NCBI RefSeq assembly: GCF_033568475.1
Contig: NW_027331831.1
Coordinates: 15,872,001-15,936,000 of the forward strand
Origin: Henckelia pumila
Taxonomy: Eukaryota; Streptophyta; Magnoliopsida; Lamiales; Gesneriaceae
DNA: 64,000 bases
Reading direction: 5' to 3'
Below, in pieces: positions 35,407 through 46,441 of this stretch. Both the position numbers and the translations under genes were made by a program. A model generated the notes under the pieces. It did not search any database. It was not told the DNA's origin and worked only from the letters and a program-made list of their open reading frames with translations. Numbering within the stretch: the first letter of the stretch is position 1; each line of letters starts with the position of its first letter.

Positions 35407-37168
35407 TATGCAGTTAGTACGAGACGTTCTTTTTTGTACAGAAAGAATGATAACGAGAAGATTATTCTTGTTTGTGCTTCTGACAATTGTTCTTGGAGAA
35501 TTTATGCCTCGCGACACAAATCTGACAATCTGTTTGGCATTAGAAAATGTAATTTGATACATTCTTGTGGAGATGATAATCTTCGTACTAGAGGACATCC
35601 CAAAGCTGATTCTTCTTGGGTTGCCAATGTTGTGATGGAAAGGCTGAGGGAAGAGCCCTCATATCGACCATGTATGATGTTGAAAGATATACAAAGAGAT
35701 TTTGGGGTCGAGCTCAGTTACCACAAGGTTTGGAAAGGGAAAGAATTGGCTATGCATGACATTCACGGTGCAGATGATGAGTCTTATGATAAATTGAGAT
35801 GATATTGTAGTGCGATCAAAGAAACTAATCCTGGAAGTATTGTTGAATGTGAAATTGATCAGCGCAATAATAAATTTAAACGGCTTTTCATATGTTTCAA
35901 TGCATGTGAAACTGGTTTTGTCCGTGGATGTAGGCCATTGGTTTTCTTGGATGGCACACACATAAAAAATAAATACAAGGGAAATATTTTGGTTGTTGTT
36001 GTGAAAGATGCTAATGATGATCTTTTTACATTAGCATACGCAGTCGTGGATGCTAAAAATGATGATAATTGGAGATGGTTTTGTTTCCATCTTAGAGGCG
36101 CTCTTTGTTCACATAATTGTATGGGGTTCGATGAATTCACTTTCTTCTCTGATAGACATCCCGGAATAATCAATGGAGTTGAGTTAATATTCCCAAGCAG
36201 TCATCATGCGTACTGTCAACGCCATTTGGTAGATAATTTCGTGAAACAGGTTCGTAAAAAATTGTATGTTTGTGTCAAAAACATTTTTTAAAAACATAAT
36301 ATTATTTTTTTTATAATCTTTTATACATATTTGTTTAAATAGGTGATGCGAATATACCCGCTTCACAACAAGAAACATTGGTCGTCTGTCTTCAAGAAAG
36401 CTGCATATGCTCCATCAAGGTCGGAGTTTGAACATCATATTAACAGTATTATAACGTCAATGCCACTTGCCAAAGACTTCATTGTAAATTCATGTCCAGA
36501 AAGATGGGCAAATGCATTGTTTCGTGGAAATCGATGGGGTGTAATAAACAATAATATGGCCGAGTGTTGGAATAGTTGGGTTAAATCGGCACGATTTCTC
36601 CCTATTGTGCGCATGGTGGACCACATACGCATTCAAATCATGGACATGATGCACAGAAGACGTGAAACAACAATGAAGATGAAAAAAAGGTTGAGTCCAT
36701 CAAAAGAAAATATTCTTGCAAGAACATATGCTGAAACTCGCAACTTGCAAGTACGCAAGGCAAGTGGTTGGAGTTTTGAGGTTGTGGACGGGGATAAATC
36801 GTTTGCCGTTGATTTGTCTTCTACAAGTTGTTCATGTAAATCCTGGAAGCTTACAAGACTTCCATGCAAGCATGCATGTGCCGCGATAGAGTCGAAGTCA
36901 TTGTCTATATATGTTTTGTGACAAATACTTTACGATTGAGTTATATCGTGAAAGTTATGCAGGAATCCTAAATCCAATTCCTACATTTGAGATGCATGAA
37001 TCCAGTGTCAATTGCACATTTGTAATCAATCCTCCCGATGTTCAAAGCCAACCTGGTCGAAGAAGAACTAAAAGGATACCATCGCAAGTAGAACTCCGGG
37101 TGACAAAGTGTGGTCGTTGTCGTAAACAAGGCCACAACCGACGAAGTTGCAAAGAACCCATTACCTAG
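35407..37168 (+). pseudogene. Mutator-like (MuDR/MULE) transposase, decayed
   Basis: Frame 1 from about 35407 reads NYAVSTRRSFLYRKNDNEK, the MULE N-terminal zinc-binding region (CASDNCSWRIYA), truncated upstream. The catalytic core follows: FLDGTHIKNKY (first Asp), FFSDRHPG (second Asp) and NNNMAECWNSW (Glu). A 93-bp phase-0 intron lies at 36250-36342 (CAG|GTTCGT ... AAATAG|GTGATG). The SWIM zinc finger (CSCKSWKLTRLPCKHAC) is at about 36832-36880. The end carries a zinc knuckle (CGRCRKQGHNRRSC), as in many MULEs. Lesions are a TGA stop at 35800 and a 1-bp loss near 36900 that moves the C-terminus to the 36911-37168 frame. It would cut and paste Mutator-type elements if intact. Confidence 0.9.
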
Positions 37169-37735
37169 CCTTTGGATTATGTTTTGTTAACATAGTTTTT
37201 AGTATTTTTGGAATACAAGTAATATTATGATCCTATACTTTAGTCTTGAAATATTATGATTATTTGAAAAACAAACTAATGTGTTTTCTAATGTCATAGG
37301 AAAAGGAGGATGGTAGATCAAAGACTTTGCAAAACCACGTCTACAAGAAGGTTTACTCGATCAGGCAAAAGTATTAGTGATGCATCATTTCCTTATTCCT
37401 TTTGCGAGACTCGCTTTTTGATTTTGTTGTATTTTGTTGAGTCGTAAGCCATGTACTTGTGTGGTGGTAAGTCATGATCTCACTTTTATATTATTATATT
37501 TTGTTGAGGTTGGTTCCTGACTTGCCAGCTAAACGATTTATTATTAGATGTTACATTTAGTTTCCATGTTTGGCCGGCACATGTTGGTGTAGTGTTTTAA
37601 ATTTTTGAGAATGTAGTTTGAAATAATCAAATATAAGTTTGTCTGAGTTTTTGGGATGTCCTATTTATGGGAAGGTCATGCCGAAATTTTGTAGACCCAA
37701 AATCTTCCTTTTAAAATCAATCATTGTTAGTCTAT
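37169..37735. other. Spacer after transposase, no gene seen
   Basis: T-rich sequence with no coding region that I can support. It probably holds the 3' end of the transposase transcript. Confidence 0.55.
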
Positions 37736-39353
37736 TTTATATCGAATATTATGTTAAAATAATTTTATTCACATTGGATGCAAATAACAACAATATTTTT
37801 ATTTTCACCACTAAACTACTTCTAGGAGACTAGACAATTTGAACATGGAGCACATCTTTCTTCAAAATATATGTGCTCGAATACCCTTGTTATATGCTGA
37901 AATAGGTTCGGATTATGCCACAAATGATCTAATATATACTAACTTTTAGGTATTTCTATACCGAATATTATGTTAAAATAATTTTATTCACATTAGATGC
38001 AAATAACAACAATATTTTTATTTTCACCGCTAAACTACTTCTAGGAGACTAGATAATTTGAACATGGAGCACATTTTTCTTCAAAATATATGTGCTCGAA
38101 TACCCTTGTTATATGCTGAAATAGGTCCGGATTATGCCACAATTGACCTAATATATGCTAACTTTTAGGTATTTTTATACCGAATATTATGTTAAAATAA
38201 TTTTATTCACATTAGATTGCAAATAACAACAATATTATTATTTTCACCACTAAACTACTTCTAGGAGACTAGATAATTTGAACATGGAGCACATTTTTCT
38301 TCAAAATATATATGCTCGAATACCCTTGTTATATGCTAAAATAGGTCCGGATTATGCCAAAATTGACCTAATATATGCTAACTTTTAGGAATTTCTATAC
38401 CAAAAAATATGTTAAAATAAATTTATTCACATTAGATGCAAATAACAACAATATTATTATTTTCACCACTAAACTACTTCTAGGAGACTAGATAATTTGA
38501 ACATGGAGCACATTTTTCTTCAAAATATATGTGCTCGAATACTCTTGTTATATGCTGAAATAGGTTTGGATTATGCCACAATTGACCTAATAAATGCTAA
38601 ATTTTAGGTATTTTTATACCAAATATTATGTTAAAATAATTTTATTCACATTAGATGCAAATAACAACAATATTATTATTTTCACCACGAAACTACTTCT
38701 AGGAGACTAGATAATTTGAACATGGAGCACATTTTTCTTCAAAATATATGTGCTCGAATACCCTTGTTATATGCTGAAATAGGTCCGGATTATGCCAAAA
38801 TTGACCTAATATATGCTAACATTTAGGAATTTCTATACCAAAAAATATGTTAAAATAAATTTATTCACATTAGATGCAAATAACAACAATATTTTTATTT
38901 TCACCACTAAACTACTTCTAGGAGACTAGATAATTTGAACATGGAGCACATTTTTCTTCAAAATATTTGTGCTCAAATATTCTTGTTATATGCTGAAATA
39001 GGTTCGGATTATGCCACAATTGACCTAATATATGCTAACTTTTAGGTATTTTTATACCGAATATTATGTTAAAATAATTTTATTCACATTAGATGCAAAT
39101 AACAACAATATTATTATTTTCACCACTAAACTTGTGACGCCCGGGGCTGAAGAGGCAGGGAGTGATCGCCGGTGCCAAGAGGTTGCACGGACAATGAGCG
39201 GCTCCTGGTAGGCTTCTAAGCGGAGGGAGACATGAATGAACCGATCCCATGCTGGAATGAGAGGGATTTTGAGACTGTTACTACATGGTTGAGGAGGGCT
39301 TAAAAGATTTTATATGTGCTACTCATATCAAGAAGGTGCATCTTTTTTTCGGA

Positions 39354-39446
39354 AGCTCATCACATAAGAACTCCAAAGTTAAGCGTGCTTGACTTGGGGC
39401 AATTATAGGATGGGTGACCCATTGGAAATTTTCTCAGGGTGCGTGT
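39354..39446 (+). promoter_or_regulatory. 5S-rRNA-like Pol III promoter region, Cassandra LTR 1
   Basis: AGTTAAGCGTGCTT (39377-39390) matches the 5S A-box region, and TAGGATGGGTGACC (39406-39419) matches the 5S C-box. In real 5S genes these recruit TFIIIA and TFIIIC. The remainder departs from 5S rRNA, so this is a promoter-bearing relic, not an rRNA gene. Confidence 0.85.
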
Positions 39447-39802
39447 GAGTGAGAACATAAGCACGCCGAAAAGACCCGTCTTGATACAGTGGGTCGTTAC
39501 AAATGATATCAGAGCCGACCTCTCTTAGTACGGTATGGTTCGTGGACGAACCAAGCGGAAGCTGGTGGGCATGTGACGCCCGGGGCTGAAGAGGTAGGGA
39601 GTGATCGCCGGTGCCAAGAGGTTGCACGGACAATGAGCGGCTCCTGGTAGGCTTCTAGGCGGAGGGAGACATGAATGAACCGATCCCGTGTCGGAATGAG
39701 AGGAATTCTGAGACTGTGTAGGTATAGGACTACATGGTTGAGGAGGGCTTAAAAGATTTCATATGTGCTACTCATATCAAGAAGGTGCATCTTTTTTTCG
39801 GA

Positions 39803-39895
39803 AGCTCATCACATAAGAACTCCAAAGTTAAGCGTGCTTGACTTGGGGCAATTATAGGATGGGTGACCCCCTGGAAAGTTTCTCAGGGTGCGTGT
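39803..39895 (+). promoter_or_regulatory. 5S-rRNA-like Pol III promoter region, Cassandra LTR 2
   Basis: Same A-box (39826-39839) and C-box (39855-39868) motifs as in LTR 1, spaced the same. The C-box flank here (GACCCCCTGG) is slightly closer to 5S than in LTR 1 (GACCCATTGG). Confidence 0.85.
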
Positions 39896-40990
39896 GAGTG
39901 AGGACATAAGCACGCTGAAAAGACCCGTCTTGATACAGTGGGTCGTTACAAAACTACTTCTAGGAGACTAGATAATTTGAACATGGAGCACATTTTTCTT
40001 CAAAATATATGTGCTCGAATACCCTTGTTATATGCTGAAATAGGTCCGGATTATGTCAAAATTGACCTAATATATGCTAACTTTTAGGAATTTCTATACC
40101 AAAAAATATGTTAAAATAAATTTATTCACATTAGATGCAAATAACAACAATATTATTATTTTCACCACTAAACTACTTCTAGGAGACTAGATAATTTGAA
40201 CATAGAGCACATTTTTCTTCAAAATATATGTGCTCGAATACTCTTGTTATATGCTGAAATAGGTTCGGATTATGCCACAATTGACCTAATATATGCTAAC
40301 TTTTAGGTATTTTTATACCGAATATTATGTTAAAATAATTTTATTCACATTAGATGCAAATAACAACAATATTTTCACCACTAAACTACACATTTTTTTT
40401 CAAAATATATGTGCTCGAATACCCTTGTTATATGCTGAAATAGGTCCGGATTATGCCAACATTGACCTAATATATGCTAACTTTTAGGTATTTCTATACC
40501 AAAAAATATGTTAAAATAAATTTATTCACATTAGATGCAAATAACAGAAATATTATTATTTTCACCACTAAACTACTTCTAGGAGACTAGATAATTTGAA
40601 CATGGAGCACATTTTTCTTCAAAATATATGTGCTCGAATACTCTTGTTATATGCTGAAATAGGTTCGGATTATGCCACAATTGACCTAATATATGCTAGC
40701 TTTTAGGTATTTTTATACCGAAAACTCAGACATCAATTTATATGAAATTAATTCAAAGTATGACTTCAAAAATCTAAAATACTACACCAACAAGTGCCGG
40801 TTGGGCATGAAAACTAAATAAAATTAAAGTGAGTACATGGATTAGCTTCACACAAGTAACATAGCTTACGACTCAAAAAAATACAATAAAATCAAAAAAT
40901 GAGTCTCGCAAAAAGATCAATGGAATGATGCATCTACTAAGTTAACATATGTCCCTTTGCAAACATATCCAATATAATAAATTATATATT

Positions 40991-43491
40991 TCATGAAACT
41001 TTTCCGAACAACCCATTTTTGTCAGACAATATGGTTGCGGCAATCCGTGCTCTGACACTATTCATTGTGCAATCTTTTTCGTAGATCCATGTTTCATCAT
41101 CGTCTCGAGCGTAGCACTCCAACCACAAACATGTGTAAATTCCACAATCCAAATCTGCACCTTGTTGTCGACAATCAACTCGCTTAATTTGTTTATCCAT
41201 GTCGTAACCGAACATAACTCTCGTATAACCCATTAAGAAATTTACCTGGGGAAATGTATTGACCATTAAATAACAAAAACAACATTTGAAAGTGGTAGAA
41301 ATGTAGTTAAATATAAAACTTACATAAGATCTTGCAGTTCCAAGTGCTTAAGGAGTGTGTATTGAGTTCCTTAATTCAAAATCCCTTGTATCTGTTTTGT
41401 ATATCAACAAAAACCAATGGTCATTTCTATTCATTGGGAACAATAAAAATCTGCAACGATCCATTGAGTTTTTATTTACTTCCTCCAGTTGTTTCCTCGA
41501 ATCCTTTGTCAGTTGTGACAAAAAATGAAGATAATCATTATCTTTCAACATTCGCTTTTTGTTTGACCTTTCTAACGCACTCAACACCTCATCCTGAATA
41601 TCATAAGTTACTAATTATTAACCATATATGAAAAATATCATTCAAAGTCTACAAAAATGTATACCTGTACTGTTGTATCCATGCAGAGTATGTCAAAACC
41701 ATTTTTTCGACTATATCCACTTACAATTTGCATATAAGAGTTGATGATATCACCTCTGAATTTTTTTCCAAATAACAAATGACACAATTGATCTCCAAAA
41801 ATTGGAAATCTTTCTCCTTCCCACATTGTCCCACTAGATAAATAAGAAAATGATTATAAAAAAAATTTAAATCAATTAAAGATATCATACGAGTCGTACC
41901 ATATTTTTTCTTGTGTTAGATAATCCATAATAATTTTGCGATCATCACTCGAGACTTTTATGCTACCACATAAATCTTCTCGGCCTTTGTATATATCAAG
42001 GGCCGACTCATCTTCATAACCAGATTCATTTGTGCCTTTGCTTTCCTTCGAGAAAAAAAAATCAAAAAATAAAATACTAGAATATTTTTTAAAAAAATTA
42101 TGGTACCTCGTCACTGATTATGGTAAAGTATCTGTCTCTCATTATAGACTTTGTTTTATGTCTTGGAGTAGAACTCGGAGGAGTCACAAACATATTTGGT
42201 TTTCTCTTTTTCAAACGATCAGTTCTTGTCATTACATTCTTGACAATCGAAGATATAAAATTACTGACGTTTTCTTCTACGGAGCCCGCGATATCACTTT
42301 CACTGTTGCGCTCATCCACAACCTCTCTCAAATAAACATCCTCAATAATCTTATTTTCAACATTCAACTCAGAGAAATAAGCACCATCGCCTTTGAAATC
42401 AGCAACAACATTAATATTCCAGCTTTCATCATATCCACCTTTGTATTTGTCAAAATCTTTCAATTCATCTACAATAGGAACATTCTTGCCATCATTTTTC
42501 TTCTCAACAGCCTCACCATCATCCAAACTAGCCCCGATTTATTTCCTAATGATTCTACTTGTTTGGCATTATTCTTTAAGCCTTTGAATCTCACGGAGTT
42601 GATCCTCCAAAGTTTTCTCCAACCTCTGTATTCTCCACGCCGTTTCTTCCTCTTTCATTTTAGATGAAACCTGAAAAATTAACACATTTAAATCAATATA
42701 AATTCTTAATTGCAATCATATAATATATTTTCTGACATTAAATAATTTACCCGTTCATTTCTATGCCCCTCGCCAAAAATCTCTAGTTCCTCACCAAATG
42801 GAGTTATGCTCAACACCTAGCTTTTTCATCACTTTTCTAAAATAGGTTGAAGAACAACGTGGCATTACATCCTTTCCAATCGACCCATTTCGCTCTTTTT
42901 ATTCAATACAATTTTCATCTTCAACCATCTCTCTAAAAAAAATTAAAACAATATCACTAAAACAACTAATTCCAGTAGAAATCATAAACTTCTTAACTTC
43001 GCCCAAACAACACATAATATCGAACGCAATGTTTGAAACCACAACATAATTGAAGACAAAAACTAACACAAACTTCAAACTACAGTGAAGTTGAATCCTT
43101 TCCAAAAAAACTATTTCATATTACCAAATGTATTGCTATCCAACCAGTTCAAATACTCTATTTCATTCATTTTATCAAAATATAATGCTTCAAAACCAGC
43201 ATAATTTGAACCAAAATCAGTTAGTCACATCAAAATCAGAAACAACAAAATTTCAAGAAAACCAACACGATTAAAAAAGGATGACAACGAAAAAAATAGC
43301 GTTAAACAAATTAAATCGACACAAACAAAAATATCATCATAAAATTTGCACAAAAATATTCCGAAAATAACACAATAAGTACAAACCAGCTTTTTCCTTG
43401 GTCGGAGGCATTTGTAGGTTGGGGGTCTTCCTCGGTCGGTCAGCTTCAAGGGACAGTAGGTTTCGAGATTGTTTTCTTCCCCGTGGAGCCA
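40991..43491 (-). pseudogene. Ulp1/C48 cysteine protease-like gene, probably carried by the MULE
   Basis: Minus-strand exons with consistent splice sites: 42670-42107, 42045-41900, 41833-41665, 41593-41324 and 41245-40991. A possible first exon starts MAPRGRKQSRNLL at 43491. The last two exons hold the Ulp1 fold: NDHWFLLIYKTD supplies the catalytic His, ELRNS the acidic/Asn position, and DCRQQGADLDCGIYTC the oxyanion Gln and nucleophile Cys. Ulp1 proteases remove SUMO. Such genes are known cargo of plant MULEs (KI/CUMULE types), and the tail-to-tail transposase at 35407-37168 fits that. In-frame stops (in the 42670-42107 exon near 42560, and TAA near 41348) show decay. The exon before 42670 is uncertain. 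Confidence 0.75.
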
Positions 43492-44214
43492 TTATCGTAG
43501 TTCTCGTGTTATACGAAAATCTTGATAATAACATGAATGTAGAGTACAAGATGAGTAAACTTCTAGTTGCTAACATTTTATCGGAAATTGTAGAAAAAAA
43601 TACTTGCAATTTTTACTAACTAAAATAGGTAATTATCCAAGGAATGAAGTATTAACTGTCTTTAACCCACTAGGAACTTTTAGTCTTCTTGGAAGTGTAC
43701 ATCATACCATAAATTAAATTGATAACCAACAAAAAAACCGCATAAACTTAGTCTTGATAAGTAAGAAATAAGTACTTGTTCAAAATAAATATTTAGGAAT
43801 CAATTCATAAATATAATAATACATATTAATTAGTTATCATCCAATCATAAACAATAAGATCACATACCAGGAAACCGACATTAAAAATCAAGTTGAACTT
43901 GAGAAATTCAACAATATATAATCTTGAAACTTGAAACAATTGAATCAATGACATTTCAATTTTTTATTTTTCTTATTTTTCTATTTTTTTATTTTTATAA
44001 AGCATCGATTAGCTTACATTAATTTCTAATCCAAAAAAATATAACCACAAACTTAGATTATATTAACGTAATCTCTAATTCAATTCAAAAAAATACAACC
44101 AAGAATTTCTAATAGTTTCGATGCTACTGCTGCTTTGATTAGGACAATAAAAATCATTCATCAATCTATCTATACACGCACGTCAAGAAATTTGAATCAA
44201 AATCACGAGGCTTA

Positions 44215-44435
44215 AATGTAAAAAATCAAATCCAGGAGAACTAGAGAAACATCGGCATACTTACTGGGCATACATATATTAATTCAAGGATTTTTGATTC
44301 TCTTCTTTCACAATTAGAAGATCAGCAGGCATAAACTTGAAAAAATTAAATCTTGGAGAACTACAGAAACCGCGGCATACTTACTGACAATACAAATATT
44401 AATTCAAGGATTTCTGATCCTCTACTTTCACAAGT
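44215..44435. repeat. About 120-bp segment in two tandem copies
   Basis: Both copies share GGCATACTTACTG and ATTAATTCAAGGATTT in the same order. They diverge by a handful of substitutions. Confidence 0.8.
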
Positions 44436-44574
44436 CGCGTGCGAGTCGACTGCCTAATGTTCTTCCAGTAGCCTTTGTCGTTCGATGGCCTAGGGATTTA
44501 CAGTAGAAATCATGAAATAGATGAGATGAGAAAATCATGAAGGGAAGACCACAAGAAAATAGATGAATGAGGGG

Positions 44575-44800
44575 AAGAGATGATATACCGTGGCAGTGGC
44601 TCCAAGCTTCCAGTCGCCTTCACCCTCGGTGGAAGAAAACGAGATGGAGGGGAAGAAATGATTTTCCGTGATAAAAGCTCCAAGCGCTTCCAGTCTCCTT
44701 CCTTGGCCTTTGCCCTCGGTGGAAGAAAACGAGATGGAGGGGAAGAACCGATTTTCCGTGATAGTGGCTCCAAGCGCTTCCAGCCGCCTTCGTTGGAGTC
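44575..44800. repeat. About 100-bp segment in two to three tandem copies
   Basis: Repeated CCTCGGTGGAAGAAAACGAG, GGAGGGGAAGAA and GTGGCTCCAAGCGCTTCCAG blocks. Open frames on both strands here simply follow the repeat. Confidence 0.8.
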
Positions 44801-45917
44801 TAGTGATTTACTGTAAATAGCATGAAATAGAAGATAAGAGAAAATCGTGAAAGGAAAAGAAGAATCAGAAGGAGGGGAAGATGATTTACCATATAATTTT
44901 TACCCCATATTTAGCTTTCTATCAATCTCCTTCAATGTCGATGAGGTTAGGGATTTCCATTTGCAAAAGAGGGGATGAGAACAGAGAAAGATAAAAAAAA
45001 ACGTTCAAGAAAGAGAGAGAAAAATAAATAAAATTATTTGTTGACCAGGGACCTAAATTTATTTATATAAGAGGATCAGGGAGTGCAGAATTAAATTTTA
45101 AGGGGTGGGAACTGATTGTGGAGCCCTGTTTGTGAAGAGGGATTTATGACCAAATTTCAGATTTTTATTTGCACCGTGAATGTAAATTAATAAAATACCA
45201 CCGGAGAAGGTCGGTAAGCCAGATTCAAAAAAAAGAAAAGAAATAGATATTTAACCTTTATATATTAATTTATGTAGTTAAGATTCATCGACAAACCCAT
45301 TAAAAGAAAAAAAAGTAGGAATTGAGTTGGTTTCCTTCCGTTTTCTTTTTAATTTATTCAAACCAGCAACCATGGCTGCCCAAACAAACAAGAAGTGCCT
45401 AAAAATGGCAAAGCTTCTAGATATTCATTGTCCGTACACGCTGCCCTTCGTCACAGTTTTATTCCAACAAGCGATGCACCGACGCTGAAATTTCAAAGCG
45501 CACGCGCAGGTGGTCGATGACCATAGCACGATCAATTACTATGACGAGTGTGCGGCAAAAGAGACCGCAGCAAGGTCAGTAAAATATCGATGGTATGTTA
45601 CTAACCGACAATGTATAATGGTTAAATTCACTACAATGATGGGGTGACAGCGGCGTTGGGAAGGAGTTAGGGAAGAAGACGATGCCTGATAGACTAACGT
45701 AATGGGCTTTTATTTCACACGTTGATTTTATGGGCCCAATTACGGGTCAGTATATTTTAATTTTAAAAGTACTCTACCAAAAGTTGAAGGGCCTCAATTT
45801 GCATGTACAATGGATTTATAAATCTATAACAACTTTGGAAAATTTCATTTTATTCAATCAGTATTGATGATCGTTCATCTTGTTTTGATAGATCTTAGGA
45901 TTTAATTTTTTTAATTT

Positions 45918-46441
45918 TGTTAGCCAAAATCTAAACTCAAAATGTGAATATAACAGAAACTATATACTAAAAACAAATAATGAACATAGTACAATACAAC
46001 AGTAATATAACGATGATGTATATATTGAACAATATGAATTGAATGAGTAAAAAAATAGTTAAGCAAACTGAGACATGTAATTAGTACAGTTTCATTAAAA
46101 CAGATTCGTCTCCTCTAGAGTATGCTTTGAGGATTACACGAACGTCTGTTTCCCAGGATACAACGGAAAAACCTTGTAGACACCTAGCACGAAGGCACTA
46201 CACTGGCGAACCGAGAATGTACCTGAACAGTACCACGATGGGACAGATGCACAAGAGTAGCGGGAGCAGAGTGCAGAGACAGAGAGGGTCTCGAAATTGG
46301 TTCAGATTATTGAGAGTTTGTTTTGAAGGACTGGATTTTGCCTCTATAAATAGGCACTTGAGTTTCATATGGACAGTCACAGCAGCCAGCTGAAAATCCA
46401 AAGGTCAGGCAGATAAAGCACTAGCAGTCAGCAGCTAGATG
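45918..46441 (-). repeat. Copia (minus) 3' LTR, distal half
   Basis: Continues the LTR half at 55553-55969 once the chromovirus is removed. Bases 45931-46150 match 59306-59480 in the 5' LTR remnant, apart from an internal gap. A palindromic TATA-like block GCCTCTATAAATAGGCAC lies at 46340-46357. Confidence 0.8.

Larger units (their letters stand above)
39133..39950 (+). mobile_element. Cassandra TRIM retrotransposon
   Basis: Two LTRs (39133-39501, 369 bp; 39572-39950, 379 bp) start TGTGACGCCCGGGGCTGAAG and end GGGTCGTTACA. They flank a 70-bp interior with no coding capacity, and the target duplication AAACT is at 39128-39132 and 39951-39955. The interior begins with the tRNA-Met-type primer site TGATATCAGAGCC (39504-39516). 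Each LTR contains 5S-rRNA-like sequence, the hallmark of Cassandra. The LTRs differ by one 10-bp indel and a few substitutions. It depends on other elements for movement. Confidence 0.95.
37736..40731. repeat. Satellite array of about 220-bp monomers, partly dimeric
   Basis: About ten monomers of 219-220 bp, recognisable by CTTCTAGGAGACTAGATAAT at about 37820, 38038, 38259, 38478, 38697, 38917, 39957, 40176 and 40576. One monomer near 40381 has an internal deletion. From about 38400 two monomer types alternate: ACCAAAAAATATG with CCAAAATTGACC, and ACCGAATATTATG with CCACAATTGACC. The higher-order period is therefore about 439 bp. A Cassandra element interrupts the array at 39133-39950. There is no open frame of note. 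Confidence 0.93.
43492..45917. other. Region upstream of the Ulp1-like gene, with short tandem duplications
   Basis: No credible gene. Possibly the right end of the MULE, but I could not find matching terminal inverted repeats. It includes the two duplicated blocks annotated separately. The rest is AT-rich, then more mixed from about 45400 to 45900. Confidence 0.5.

Noticed and set aside
39354..39895. 5S rRNA genes
   Set aside because: Only the internal promoter boxes and part of the body match. The sequences lie inside Cassandra LTRs and diverge from 5S elsewhere.
37736..40731. CRISPR-like array
   Set aside because: Units are contiguous 220-bp monomers without spacers, in a plant nuclear context.
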